This document shows positions 19,094 through 28,762 of a DNA stretch of 64,000 nt, one piece after another. The notes beneath the pieces were generated by a model. It saw only the letters and a list, made by a program, of their open reading frames with translations. It had not been told where the DNA came from and did no database searches. How positions within the stretch are numbered: the stretch's first letter is position 1; each line of letters begins with the position of its first letter. The translations under genes were made by a program, and so were the position numbers. Source of the stretch: Ructibacterium sp965146665 (GTDB lineage Bacteria; Bacillota; Clostridia; Monoglobales; Monoglobaceae); assembly GCA_965146665.1 (NCBI GenBank), contig CBCTHE010000015.1, positions 1-64,000 of the forward strand, read 5' to 3'.

Positions 19094-20746
19094 ATGAAGA
19101 AACCGATCATGAAATTCCTGACGCTGGCCTGTGCCGCCGCAATGCTGCCGGTACCGGCAGCTGCCGCACCCATTGACGGGGTCAGGCAGGACAATGTAAA
19201 GCGCCAGGTGGTCATTGCGGGCTCTCTGGATGCGTCCTGTGCAGGCCGCGGCGTGACAGTTGCGCTTTTGCCGGAGGATAAGGCAAGCCTGGCGGAACCG
19301 GAATTTTCAGACTTCAGCTACCTGAAGCAGACCGCCCTGGACCAGAACGGCGGCTATCAGGCGGCGTTCGCGCTGGAGTCCGGCTCCGGCAGTTATGTGG
19401 CCCGGGTATACATTGATGGTATGGCCGCGGCAGAGGAAAAGACCTTTGCGTTCTATTCCTTTGCAGAGGCGGATGCGTATCTGGAACAGATCAACGCCGG
19501 CGATCCGGCCGGGCTCAAGACCCTGCTGGAAGCCCACAGGGCGGAGATCGGAATCGACACCGGGCTATACCGTGCCATGCTCAGCGGCGGGCACAGCCTG
19601 ACGCGGGTTTACCAGGCGGCCGCGGAGCATGCGGATTTTTCATCGCTGGGGGAGTTTATCCTGTTTTTTGAGGAACAGCTCCGTCTGGCGGCGGCCGGGA
19701 CGGGTGACAGTGAAATTGCGAGATTGTTGGTGGAAGAGAACGCGGCGCTTTGGCAGGGGCTTCTGGCCTATGAGAGCTATGGGGCCATGGACGAAAGTGT
19801 CCGGCGTGTGGTATATGAAAAGCTGGGGGACCTGCCCTTTGAAAATGACGCTTCCCTGAAAGCGGCCTTTGTTCAGGCGGTCCTGCTGGCACAGATCCAG
19901 ACCCAGGCCTGGCAGGGGGTTATGAGCCTGCTCAAGGGTCCGCTGGATCCGGAGGCCGGGCTCAGCCTCACGAACTTCAACCGGTATCCCAGCGAGGTAT
20001 CCAAGGCCATTGCCGGAGAGCGGTATGACAGTGTCCGCGCGTTGCAGACGGCCATGGACAGCGTCAAAGGCGGCTCCGGGAACAGCGGCGGCCACGGCGG
20101 CACAGGTTCTGGAGGCGGCGGGGGCGGCGGCTTCACCAGCAAAGGTGAGGAACCCGGCAGTGAACCGGTCCAGCCGGAGGAAGCGGATAAGAGCTTTCAC
20201 GATCTGGAGGGCTATGACTGGGCGAAGCCAGGAATTGAGGCTCTGGCACAGCGGGGCATTCTCAACGGTGTGGCGGAAAACCAGTTTGCGCCCGGCGCGC
20301 AGGTAACCCGGGAGGAGTTTGTGGCCATGCTGGTCCGAGCGTTTCCCATGCGGTACAGCGGCGGTCCCGCGGACTTTGCCGATGTCCCAACAGGGGCTTG
20401 GTTTGAACAGGTGGTCGCCGCCGCGCAGGAAAACGGGATCGTGAATGGGATCGGCGGCGGATTCTTTGGCATTGGCCGCCCCATCACCAGAGAGGAGCTG
20501 GCGAAAATGGCGTTTTACACTCTGGAAAAGCTGGCGGGCACAGAGGTGTCAGGCAGTTCCGCCGTCTTTACGGACGAGACGGCCATTGCAGACTGGGCCC
20601 GGCCCTCTGTGGATGCAATGGCGGAGCTGGGTATTATCAACGGCTATGAGGACGGCGGTTTCCATCCCCAGGACAATGCGACCCGTGCGGAGGCGGCCAA
20701 GATCATATACGGTATGCTGCAGCGGACAGGAGGGATTGAGGCATGA
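19094..20746 (+). CDS. secreted protein with three C-terminal SLH domains
   Basis: This 550-residue protein has a signal peptide (cleavage near AAAAP). A helical middle region contains a recurring alpha-helical pattern up to about 330. A Gly/Ser-rich linker follows (about 335-355), then three S-layer homology domains (about 370-425, 430-485 and 490-548), recognisable from WAKPGIEALAQRGILNG, WFEQVVAAAQENGIVNG and WARPSVDAMAELGIINGYEDG. SLH domains bind pyruvylated secondary cell-wall polymers. This is therefore probably the surface anchor of the locus, and the helical part may hold partner proteins. Its stop overlaps the start of the next gene (ATGA), implying coupled translation. Confidence 0.85.
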   Translation: MKKPIMKFLTLACAAAMLPVPAAAAPIDGVRQDNVKRQVVIAGSLDASCAGRGVTVALLPEDKASLAEPEFSDFSYLKQTALDQNGGYQAAFALESGSGSYVARVYIDGMAAAEEKTFAFYSFAEADAYLEQINAGDPAGLKTLLEAHRAEIGIDTGLYRAMLSGGHSLTRVYQAAAEHADFSSLGEFILFFEEQLRLAAAGTGDSEIARLLVEENAALWQGLLAYESYGAMDESVRRVVYEKLGDLPFENDASLKAAFVQAVLLAQIQTQAWQGVMSLLKGPLDPEAGLSLTNFNRYPSEVSKAIAGERYDSVRALQTAMDSVKGGSGNSGGHGGTGSGGGGGGGFTSKGEEPGSEPVQPEEADKSFHDLEGYDWAKPGIEALAQRGILNGVAENQFAPGAQVTREEFVAMLVRAFPMRYSGGPADFADVPTGAWFEQVVAAAQENGIVNGIGGGFFGIGRPITREELAKMAFYTLEKLAGTEVSGSSAVFTDETAIADWARPSVDAMAELGIINGYEDGGFHPQDNATRAEAAKIIYGMLQRTGGIEA

Positions 20747-23313
20747 CAAAAAGAGGGATACTGCCGGCCATTCTGGCTGTGCTGTTGTGCTGGGGCGCGG
20801 TTTTCACGCCAGCGTCTGGGGCCGCGGCTGAACCGGCCGCGGATACCGGCAGTCATGAAATCATGATGCTCAAGGCGCTTGGAATCATCAAAAACTATGG
20901 AAAGGACGGATATGTTCCGTCCTATGCCATCACCCGGGGCGAGGTTGCGGTTATGATTCTGAATATGCTGGGGATGGATCCCGGCGTCAAAATCGGAGAG
21001 GAACAGACCGAGGAATGGGCGGCGCCTGCCATGGAAAAGGTTGCCCAGATGGGGATCATGACCGATCCCAGCGCGGAGCCCATTCTGTATCAGGACCTGG
21101 TGACGGTGCTGGTCCGGGCCTCCGGCTATGAGCTGGCGGCGCAGGATAACGGCGGCTATCCTGCGGGCTATCTGAAAATGGGGAGCAGGGCCGGGATCAC
21201 CACCGGGGTTTCCGGTACGCCGGACGGCCAGGTGAGCAAGGCCATGGCCGCGCGGATGTTCTGCCAGACGGCGACGGCTGATATGGTGGTGCAGACTGGC
21301 TTCGGTACGGAGAGCACCTTTGAGGTGGTCCCTGGGAAGACCATCCTGTCGGAATATCGGAAGATCTACGAGGTCACAGGCCGGCTGACCGGCACGGAGG
21401 CCGCCACCCTGTCCAGCGAGACAGGCACAGAGCTGGGGACGGTCTCAATCGACAACTTGACCTATGAGACGGGCAACACCAATCCGGACGGCCTTCTTGG
21501 CTATGAAATTCAGGCGTTTTACCAGCTGGATTCCAGCGAGACGCGGACCTTGCTGTATCTCCAGCCCCGCCCGGGCTGGAACCGGGTGACCACTGTGGAG
21601 GCGGAGGACCTTCAATCCTTTTCCGGCAACACCTATACCTACCGCACCGAGACCGGGGCGGAGCGCACGGTCTCCATATCGCCAAAGGCGGATGTGATCT
21701 ACAACAACAAGCCTGTGCTGGCGCCGGAGGAAAGCCTGTTCCTGCCGGAGGAGGGGAAGGTTGCGCTCATCTCTGTGGCCTCCGGACCGGTCGATCTGGT
21801 GGTTATCACGGCCTATCAGACTCTGGTGGTCCAGTATTACAGCCAGGAGTCCAAGACGCTTTATGACAAATACGCCGGACAGCCGGTGGTCATGGACCCG
21901 GACGACCCGGAAACCGTGGTCTCTTTGAGGGATGTGACCGGAAAGGCAGTCCAGCCGGGCTCTCTGAAGCCCATGGATGTAGTCACCGTGGTGCAGAGTG
22001 CGGACGGACGGTATGTGCAGGGGACGGTATCCCGGGCTGCGGCCGGCGGAATGCTCAGCTATGTCCGCCTGCAGGAAAAGGACAGCGTTGTCAAGATCGA
22101 CGGCACAGAATATGAGCTGTGCCGGAGCTTTGAGCTCCACGGGGAGATGACGATGAAGGCCGGAACCAATGTCAAGCTCTACCTGGACGCCAGCGGCCGT
22201 GTGGCCGCGGCGGAGCTTCAGTCCTCCTCCCTGCAGGTGGGGTATCTGACCATGGCGGCGCTGGATACCAGCTTTGAATCCACCCTGAAACTACGGATCT
22301 TCACCTCTGGCGGCGACTTTGCGGAGCTGGAATGCGCGGGCCGGGTAAAGCTGGACGGGGAGACCGTCTCTCAGGTGCAGGGGCTCCGTCAGCGCCTGCA
22401 GGACGCCAACGCCGGGCAGGAGGCTCAGCTGATCCAATACCGGACCAATGCGGACGGCCAGGTGGCGGAAATTGACACCCAGCGGTTTGATGAGAAGCTG
22501 GAGTCTTTGGATTCCCTGCGGCTGAGCACCCCGCTTTCCAGCCTTGCCTATAAAAACAATACCAAGATATTCGGCAACAAACTGGCTGTGGACGGGGACA
22601 CCATCATTATGAACGTGCCAAAGGACGGCGACAGGCATGACGACGCACTCTATGAGATCAAAAGCCTGGGATATTTTGCGAATGACAGTTCCTATGTGAT
22701 AGAGGGGTACACCACCAGAGATACCTTTGGCGCCGTGCAGGTTGTGGTGATGTATGACCAGAGCTCCGGCAGTACATTGGATAAGACCTCCGCCATTGCG
22801 GTGGTGGAGAGCGTGGGCCGTGTTTATGATCCGGAGACCGGCGAGACCCTTGACCAGATCGTATGCTATGGGAACGACGGCGGAACGCTGTCTGTGGAGG
22901 ATGGGATCGACCTCTCGCAGATCAGGGGCGGCGACGTCATCCGGTTCAGCAAGGGACAGGGCCAGATCAAAAAGCTGGAGAAGATCTATGACTATGAAAG
23001 CGGCGCCAAGACCGGCGCGGCGGATCCGGGCGGCACGTCCACGGTTCTGGGCTATGTCTATTACAAGGACGCGCCGTATATTCGGGTTTCCACGGTGAAC
23101 CCGGCGGAGGAAACGGTGACGGAGGACAATCTTCTGCTCTACAAGGCGGATGCCTTCACCGCGTATCTGTATGACGGAACCCTGAAGGAGCCCGAGGTGG
23201 TGACCACCAATGTCAGTGAGATGCTGGATTACTACCATGCCGGAGAGGACTGCGCCAAGGTGCTGATCGCCACGCGCAACAATGACCCGACCACGCTGAT
23301 TGTGATTCGGTAA
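20743..23313 (+). CDS. SLH-domain surface protein, paralogue of the protein at 60869-63670
   Basis: This 856-residue protein has a signal peptide followed by two or three N-terminal SLH-like segments (about 35-185; for example MLKALGIIKNYGKDG and VAQMGIMTDPS). A long beta-rich region of unknown function follows, with segments such as VIYNNKPVLAPEE and VALISVASGPVDLVVI. The same order of segments, including GGYPAGYLKMGSRAGITTGV, recurs in the protein at 60869-63670 (GGYPQGCRAVGARLGITRGV), so the two are paralogues. It starts by a 4-base ATGA overlap with the preceding SLH gene and is the last gene of the operon. A cell-wall-attached structural or substrate-holding role is inferred. Confidence 0.78.
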   Translation: MTKRGILPAILAVLLCWGAVFTPASGAAAEPAADTGSHEIMMLKALGIIKNYGKDGYVPSYAITRGEVAVMILNMLGMDPGVKIGEEQTEEWAAPAMEKVAQMGIMTDPSAEPILYQDLVTVLVRASGYELAAQDNGGYPAGYLKMGSRAGITTGVSGTPDGQVSKAMAARMFCQTATADMVVQTGFGTESTFEVVPGKTILSEYRKIYEVTGRLTGTEAATLSSETGTELGTVSIDNLTYETGNTNPDGLLGYEIQAFYQLDSSETRTLLYLQPRPGWNRVTTVEAEDLQSFSGNTYTYRTETGAERTVSISPKADVIYNNKPVLAPEESLFLPEEGKVALISVASGPVDLVVITAYQTLVVQYYSQESKTLYDKYAGQPVVMDPDDPETVVSLRDVTGKAVQPGSLKPMDVVTVVQSADGRYVQGTVSRAAAGGMLSYVRLQEKDSVVKIDGTEYELCRSFELHGEMTMKAGTNVKLYLDASGRVAAAELQSSSLQVGYLTMAALDTSFESTLKLRIFTSGGDFAELECAGRVKLDGETVSQVQGLRQRLQDANAGQEAQLIQYRTNADGQVAEIDTQRFDEKLESLDSLRLSTPLSSLAYKNNTKIFGNKLAVDGDTIIMNVPKDGDRHDDALYEIKSLGYFANDSSYVIEGYTTRDTFGAVQVVVMYDQSSGSTLDKTSAIAVVESVGRVYDPETGETLDQIVCYGNDGGTLSVEDGIDLSQIRGGDVIRFSKGQGQIKKLEKIYDYESGAKTGAADPGGTSTVLGYVYYKDAPYIRVSTVNPAEETVTEDNLLLYKADAFTAYLYDGTLKEPEVVTTNVSEMLDYYHAGEDCAKVLIATRNNDPTTLIVIR

Positions 23314-23333
23314 GAGACTTGCAGACAGATGTG

Positions 23334-23372
23334 AAAAGGACGCCTTCCGTTTGGAAAGCGTCCTTTTTTGTG
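23334..23372. terminator. bidirectional terminator between convergent genes
   Basis: The stem AAAGGACGCCTTCC / GGAAAGCGTCCTTT (one bulge) is flanked by A-run and T-run (TTTTTTG). It ends the 20-kb operon and probably also the minus-strand ABC operon. Confidence 0.85.
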
Positions 23373-23375
23373 CGT

Positions 23376-24950
23376 TTACTGCCGGAGCTTGAAGGTTCTG
23401 GGGGCCAGCCGGTAAGCGAGCACCAGAGCCGCCGCGGCATACAGAAGGCAGAAGGCGGAGACCAGAATGCCGAAGGTCAGCGTGGGCATCTCCTTGCCCA
23501 TGGCAAAATAGCAGATGAAGTAAGTGATAAAGTTCACGGCGGAGTAGACCGGGTTTTTGATCTCCATGCTGATGTTATAGGGCTGGAGCAGATAGTACAT
23601 GACCAGCGTGTGAACGGAGAAGAACACGGACATAGCCAGAATGGACACGAACAGCACCAGATAGTTAACCGGATTTTCCGTGCCGCCGGAGAGCAGGAGC
23701 AGCAGGGGCAGTCCCAGGGCAATGACAGAGGCTGGGGCCAGATTGATGGCGATGACATACCTGAGCCGAGCCGTGAAAAGCGCCAGAATAGCTTTGGGCT
23801 GGCGGTAGAACCGGTAGGTGAGCATGCTGTGGTCGCAGTTGAGGAACATGGCCTGGGTGATTCCTCTGCCCAGATTGATGAGGTACATCACAAAAAGAAA
23901 ATAGGGCAGGAAGGTCAGCATCAGGCCGTTGACCACGGCCCGTACCTCTGCGGAGAAGACACAGGCCGCGGCGGCCGCGGCCAGAACAGCCAGCAGGAGA
24001 ACGGTGAGCTTTTTTGCGGATTTGGTCAGAAGTCTGGAGTGCCGTTTCATAAACAGGTCGTTGAAGTAGGCATAGCCGGATTTGACGCTGGTCTGGCTCA
24101 GGTCGGCCTGAATTTTTTTCTGGTACGCCGCCTGCATGCCCTGAGTGGAGGCGGTGACGTTTATGGCAAAGCTGTCCGGCGTCAGCAGTGTCCGGTAAAT
24201 GGCTCGGTATTCCCGGAACCGCCAGACATACCCAAAGGCCCAGACCCCGCCTGCCACAGCCAGGACGGCCAGAAGGGCAAAGGCAAGTCCGTTCATGGCA
24301 TAGCCCAGCACGGGCGGGGCGTAGGCCGCGGCGGTGAGCACCGCCGCCCCTGTCCAGACCAGGGGCGTGGGCAGATTTTCGTTCCGGACCTTTTCCCCGT
24401 CCCGGCAGTCGCGGAGCACAGCTGCGGTCAGAATGAGTTTCACGCCGCAGACAAACAGGGGCATCAGCAGACAGGTCAGGACATTGACCCCGGCCAGAAG
24501 GCCGAACAGCAGCGTGAAGGGCAGAAAGCCCGCCGCTGTTTTCAGCAGGAAATACAGATAGTTGGACAGGGTATAGTCCCGGGCGTCCATCCCCATCAGA
24601 AACATGGCGTAGTATTTGTCCTTGGTTGGGTTAAAAATCTGGGTGTTCAGAAGCCCGCCGATCAGGGTCATAAAAAAGAAGATATGCACAAAGGCGTCCG
24701 GCTTCGCGGTCTTTGTGAGCGGAAGCGCCGCAAAGACCATAAGACCCAGATACAGTGCCTTGCCCAGAAAGACGGTGCCCAGTTCCATCAGTGCCGCCAC
24801 AGCCATGGCAAAGAGCTTCAGGCCCTGATTGGAATACAGGGAATCCGGAAGAATCCGTTTGACCAGAGGCGTGGATTTCAGAGCATACAGGATGCTGTTG
24901 GTCCGGTAGGTGATTTTCAGCCGAAAGGACAGCAGGAAGGCCTCAATCAT
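23376..24950 (-). CDS. ABC transporter permease, unknown substrate
   Basis: This membrane protein of about 524 residues has some ten to twelve hydrophobic segments spread over its length. Polar loops of interest are RDCRDGEKVRNENLP and QGMQAAYQKKIQ. Its start overlaps the end of the ABC ATPase gene by eight bases if ATG at 24950 is used (GGGGTG eight bases upstream); ATG at 24956 is the alternative. The gene order ATPase-permease with overlap indicates one transporter, most likely an exporter of the two-gene ABC type, since no binding protein is near. I do not recognise a named family. Confidence 0.75.
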   Translation of the reverse strand: MIEAFLLSFRLKITYRTNSILYALKSTPLVKRILPDSLYSNQGLKLFAMAVAALMELGTVFLGKALYLGLMVFAALPLTKTAKPDAFVHIFFFMTLIGGLLNTQIFNPTKDKYYAMFLMGMDARDYTLSNYLYFLLKTAAGFLPFTLLFGLLAGVNVLTCLLMPLFVCGVKLILTAAVLRDCRDGEKVRNENLPTPLVWTGAAVLTAAAYAPPVLGYAMNGLAFALLAVLAVAGGVWAFGYVWRFREYRAIYRTLLTPDSFAINVTASTQGMQAAYQKKIQADLSQTSVKSGYAYFNDLFMKRHSRLLTKSAKKLTVLLLAVLAAAAAACVFSAEVRAVVNGLMLTFLPYFLFVMYLINLGRGITQAMFLNCDHSMLTYRFYRQPKAILALFTARLRYVIAINLAPASVIALGLPLLLLLSGGTENPVNYLVLFVSILAMSVFFSVHTLVMYYLLQPYNISMEIKNPVYSAVNFITYFICYFAMGKEMPTLTFGILVSAFCLLYAAAALVLAYRLAPRTFKLRQ

Positions 24951-25650
24951 TTTCATCACCCCGCAGTGCGCTGATAATTTTGTCTTTAAAGGCCGTGTTG
25001 TCCAGGTTTTCCTTTGGTACGGCCTCCAGAACGCCATCGTTCAGAATGACGATCTCATCGCAGAGATCCAGGGCCAGCTCCATAATATGGGTGGAAAAAA
25101 TGATGATGTGCTCCTGTTTGATCCGGCGGAGCAGCTGTTTCATCTCGTCCGCCACCACCACGTCAAAGGAGGTCAGGGGCTCATCCAGCAGCAGAATCCC
25201 GGGATCCGCAATGAAGTTCACCAGCATCTGCATCTTATTTTTCATGCCGTGGGAATAGTCCTTGAGCAGTTTATCCCGGTCCTCCGGCTCAATTTTCATG
25301 AAGTCGAAATAGGCGTCAATGGGCTTGGGCGCGGTCAGACGTTTCCGGTTGATGTCCAGAAAGAATTTCAAAAACTCCCGGCCGGTCAGAAATTCCGGCA
25401 CAACCGGCGTGGACAGCACATAGCCGATGTCCTCGGCCGCAATGGCGCGCCGCCGGCCGTTTTCCTCGATCTCAAAACTGCCGCTCTCGGCCCGGATATC
25501 CTCGTTGATGCAGTTGAAAAGGGTGGTCTTGCCCGCGCCGTTTCTGCCCAGCAGGCCGTAAATCTTCCCCTTTTCAAAGGTGAAGGAGGCGCCGCGCAGG
25601 ACCTCCTTGGTGCCAAAGCTTTTTTTGATGTCTGTGATGATCAGGTTCAT
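24943..25650 (-). CDS. ABC transporter ATP-binding protein
   Basis: This 235-residue ATPase has Walker A GRNGAGKTT (about 37-45), a divergent signature YSHGMKNKMQM (near 140), Walker B GILLLDEP (near 160) and the switch histidine in FSTHIMELA. The signature SHGMKNKM replaces the usual LSGGQ; this form is common in ABC-2-type exporter ATPases. It energises the permease encoded immediately downstream with overlapping ends. The start ATG at 25650 is preceded by AGGAAT. Confidence 0.88.
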   Translation of the reverse strand: MNLIITDIKKSFGTKEVLRGASFTFEKGKIYGLLGRNGAGKTTLFNCINEDIRAESGSFEIEENGRRRAIAAEDIGYVLSTPVVPEFLTGREFLKFFLDINRKRLTAPKPIDAYFDFMKIEPEDRDKLLKDYSHGMKNKMQMLVNFIADPGILLLDEPLTSFDVVVADEMKQLLRRIKQEHIIIFSTHIMELALDLCDEIVILNDGVLEAVPKENLDNTAFKDKIISALRGDEND

Positions 25651-25752
25651 TCGTATTCCTCCAATCGGCGCGCTGCGCGCCCCTGTGTTTGGTTATAAGA
25701 GAGCCGAAACCATGCGATTTCAAAAGGCAGATTTCGCAAACTCAATATCATT

Positions 25753-28413
25753 TTATCGCGTTTTACGCCGCATCCGCTTATACCATTTAACCAGCTCCAT
25801 CTGAACGACGGACAGGAGTGACAGGCCCAGAACCGCAAGCCACCCTGCGGGCGGCAGAAGGGTCAGCCGGAAGGCTGTCTGGCAGACCGGAACAAAGAGA
25901 ATCAGCACCATGAGCAGGCCAGAGGCGGCAAAGGCGGCCCAAAGCCAAGGATTATGTCCCTCGGCACGTACCCACACGGGCTCTGTGCTGGAGCGCTGGT
26001 TCAGGGCACGGAGCATCTGGGACAGGGCCAGTACGGAAAACGCCATGGTCTGGCCGGCGGCGTGATTCCCTGTCCTTGCGCCCAGCCAATAGGCGGCTGT
26101 GGTCAGGAGCGCCGCGAAGCATCCCTGGGTGACCACCCTGCGTACCAGGTCCTTTTCAAACAGAGTGCCGGTTTTAACCGGCTTATGCCTCATGATGTTC
26201 CGGCTGGCCGGGTCTATCCCCAGGGCCAGCGCCGGCAGTGTTGCTGTGGCAAGGTTTACCCACAGGATGTGCACCGCCAGCAGGGGCGCGTCCCAGTTGA
26301 AGACCGTGGCCGCAAACAGGGTTAGGATTTCGGCAATGTTTCCGGCCAGCAGAAACTGGATCACCTTCTGAATATTCCGGTATACGCGGCGGCCCTCCTT
26401 GATGGCATAGGCAATGGTGGTAAAGCTGTCGTCCAGCAGGATCATATCCGCCGCGTCCTTGGCTGCGTCAGTGCCGGTGATGCCCATGGCCACACCGATG
26501 TCGGCGGCCTTGAGTGCGGGTGCGTCGTTCACGCCGTCCCCGGTCATGGCGGTCACCTCTCCTGTGCGCTGGAGGGACTGTACGATCCGGAGCTTATCGG
26601 CGGGGGAAACCCGGGCGAAGACCGCGGCGGTCTTTACGGCCTGATCCAGGTCCGTATCTGTCATAAGGGCCAGCTCACCGCCGGTGACCACGGTATTTCC
26701 CTCCCGCCAGATCCCCAGTTCCCGGGCAATGGCAAGGGCCGTCAGCCGGTGATCGCCTGTGATCATGACCGTCCGGATCCCCGCCTCCCGGCAGATTCGG
26801 ATCGATTCGGCGACCTCTTTCCGGGGCGGGTCAATCATACCTGCCGCGCCGATGAAGGTCAGATCAAATTCAATGTCCGTGCCGTCCTCTGCCGGGAGCT
26901 CCGGCAGGGTGCGCATGGCAAAGCCCAGCACCCGCAGGGCCTGTTCTGACATGCCGCGGCACAGCCGCAGAATGTTTTCGCGGTCCGCGCCGGTCATGGG
27001 GCGGACACCGGCTGAGGTAAGCAGTCGGGTGCACAGGGGAAGCATTTCGTCCACCGCCCCCTTGGTATAGGCGGTGAGTCCGCCGCTGAGCATGTGGACG
27101 GTGGTCATCCGCTTACGCTGGGAGTCAAAAGGCATCTCATACAGCCGGGGATAGGTGTCCTCCAGGGATTCATGGCCGACTCCAAAGGAACTGGCCAGAT
27201 GGATGAGGGCCCCCTCAGTCGGGTCGCCGATGACCGCGCCTTCCCGGTCTGGGTCAAGGCTTGCGTCGTTGCAGAGCGCCGCGCACCAGACCAGTTCCCG
27301 ATAGACGGCCGGGTGCTGGGCGGCGGCTTCTGCCAGAGGGGTGGGCCGGCCGGCTTCAAAGTCCCCGTTGACCGCGATCTGGGTGACCGCCATCTGGTTC
27401 TGGGTCAGGGTTCCGGTCTTGTCACAGCATATGACCGTGGCGCCGCCGAGGGTCTCCACAGCAGGGAGCTTTCGCATCAGCGCGTTTCGCTTTGCCATCC
27501 GCTGTACACCCAGCGCCATGACAATGGTGGCGGTTGCGGGCAGCCCCTCCGGAATGATGGAGATGGCCAGGGAGATGGCGACCAGAAACTGGGGGCCAAG
27601 AGGTCGGTGGTACAGGGCGCCGATGGCAAAAATGAGGGCGCAGACCACCAGACCTGCTATGGTCAGCGTTTTGCCCACCGCGTTCAGCTTCCGCTTCAGG
27701 GGTGTATCCAGGTCCTCCTGCCCATCCAGCAGGCCGGCGATCTGTCCCACCTCTGTACGCATGCCTGTGGCGACCACAACACCGGCCGCCCGGCCATATG
27801 TAACCAGAGAGGAGGCATACGCCATGTTGCTTCGGTCGCCAAGCGGGCAGTCTCCGGGCAGTGTATCATCCGCGTCCTTTTCCGCCGGCACCGATTCCCC
27901 GGTGAGTGAGGCCTCCTGTACCTTCAGGTTGGCCGAATCAATCAGCCGGATGTCCGCGGGGACCATGGCGCCGTCATCCAAAAGGACGATATCGCCGGGC
28001 ACCAGTTCGCTCGCGGGGATGACGCTCTCATCCCCCTCCCGCAGAACGCGGGCAGTGGGGGCGCTCATGCTGCGCAGTGCCGCGAGAGAGGACTGGGCCT
28101 TTTTCTCCTGGACAATGCCGATCACCGCGTTCAGGATCACAATGGCAAAGATGACGCCCGCCTCGGTCCACTCCCGCAGGAAAGCGGAAAAGGCCGCCGC
28201 GCCTACAAGAATGAGAACCATGGGATCCAGAATCTGCGCTTTCAGCATTTGAAGCATGCTTTTGGGCGGTTTGGAACGCAAAAGGTTTTCTCCGTTTTGC
28301 TGCAGCCGTTTTTCAGCCTCCGCATCACGCAGTCCGTCTTCGCTGGTCTGCAGCTTTTCTAAGACCTCCTGGACCGGCATATGATGCCAGGGCTCTGTAC
28401 TGTGATAATCCAT
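25753..28413 (-). CDS. calcium-type P-ATPase (P2A/P2B family)
   Basis: This 886-residue cation pump contains the phosphorylation motif CCDKTGTLTQNQM and the membrane motif IIPEGLPATATIVMALG (the PEGLP of Ca2+ pumps). It also has LTGES in the actuator domain, MTGDGVNDAPALKAADIGVAMG in the hinge, and about ten membrane helices. The N-terminus carries the cation ATPase N-terminal domain (WHHMPVQEVLEKLQTSEDGL). These features place it in the type II Ca2+ ATPases that expel Ca2+ (or, in some Firmicutes, Mn2+) at ATP cost. It stands alone, with a strong promoter and a leader of about 270 bases containing terminator-like hairpins, so expression is probably controlled at the RNA level. Confidence 0.92.
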   Translation of the reverse strand: MDYHSTEPWHHMPVQEVLEKLQTSEDGLRDAEAEKRLQQNGENLLRSKPPKSMLQMLKAQILDPMVLILVGAAAFSAFLREWTEAGVIFAIVILNAVIGIVQEKKAQSSLAALRSMSAPTARVLREGDESVIPASELVPGDIVLLDDGAMVPADIRLIDSANLKVQEASLTGESVPAEKDADDTLPGDCPLGDRSNMAYASSLVTYGRAAGVVVATGMRTEVGQIAGLLDGQEDLDTPLKRKLNAVGKTLTIAGLVVCALIFAIGALYHRPLGPQFLVAISLAISIIPEGLPATATIVMALGVQRMAKRNALMRKLPAVETLGGATVICCDKTGTLTQNQMAVTQIAVNGDFEAGRPTPLAEAAAQHPAVYRELVWCAALCNDASLDPDREGAVIGDPTEGALIHLASSFGVGHESLEDTYPRLYEMPFDSQRKRMTTVHMLSGGLTAYTKGAVDEMLPLCTRLLTSAGVRPMTGADRENILRLCRGMSEQALRVLGFAMRTLPELPAEDGTDIEFDLTFIGAAGMIDPPRKEVAESIRICREAGIRTVMITGDHRLTALAIARELGIWREGNTVVTGGELALMTDTDLDQAVKTAAVFARVSPADKLRIVQSLQRTGEVTAMTGDGVNDAPALKAADIGVAMGITGTDAAKDAADMILLDDSFTTIAYAIKEGRRVYRNIQKVIQFLLAGNIAEILTLFAATVFNWDAPLLAVHILWVNLATATLPALALGIDPASRNIMRHKPVKTGTLFEKDLVRRVVTQGCFAALLTTAAYWLGARTGNHAAGQTMAFSVLALSQMLRALNQRSSTEPVWVRAEGHNPWLWAAFAASGLLMVLILFVPVCQTAFRLTLLPPAGWLAVLGLSLLSVVQMELVKWYKRMRRKTR

Positions 28414-28684
28414 AAAGGATAACCACTCCTTTCATGATAAAAAATATAGATTCAGGGAAACCCTGATGATAAGGCCGCTTCGGATCACGGCATTTTCATG
28501 AGTGCTTCCGTATAAAAACACAAAAAGACATAACCCGCACCTAGGATAAGCGCAGGCTATGCCTTCTATTTTTCTGGTAAACTTGATTCAGTTTATAAGC
28601 GGTGTCACTTCGGTCCGCGTCGCTGCTGTCGGCGTCGTCCATAGATTTTTACACCCGGTCCCTTTCTGTTTCAGAATAAATTTG
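28414..28684 (-). ncRNA. candidate structured leader RNA of the P-type ATPase
   Basis: From the minus-strand promoter at 28690-28718 to the ATPase start there are about 270 untranslated bases. They contain a 10-bp stem pairing CATAGCCTGC with GCGGGTTATG (28539-28563 region) followed by TCTTTTTGTGTTTTT, which has the shape of an intrinsic terminator. Upstream of it lies a GC-rich block (about 28605-28665) able to form competing stems. A second stem GGAAACCCTGATGATAAGG-like sequence lies near the start. This is the layout of a riboswitch or attenuator. I could not match it to M-box, yybP-ykoY or NiCo consensus by eye. Confidence 0.5.
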
Positions 28685-28689
28685 ATAAC

Positions 28690-28718
28690 AGTATATGCGA
28701 TTCCTTCGTATTTGTCAA
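28690..28718 (-). promoter_or_regulatory. strong sigma-A promoter of the P-type ATPase
   Basis: On the minus strand, TTGACA (28713-28718), a 17-base spacer and TATACT (28690-28695) are near-consensus. Confidence 0.85.
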
Positions 28719-28762
28719 GTGTTTTTTAAGGGGTCCGGTCCAAATCGCAGGGAACTCGGCCC

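Noticed and set aside
23319..24974. 550-codon plus-strand frame over the ABC permease
   Set aside because: It is Gln/Gly/His-rich, the shadow of hydrophobic minus-strand codons, and starts inside a terminator.
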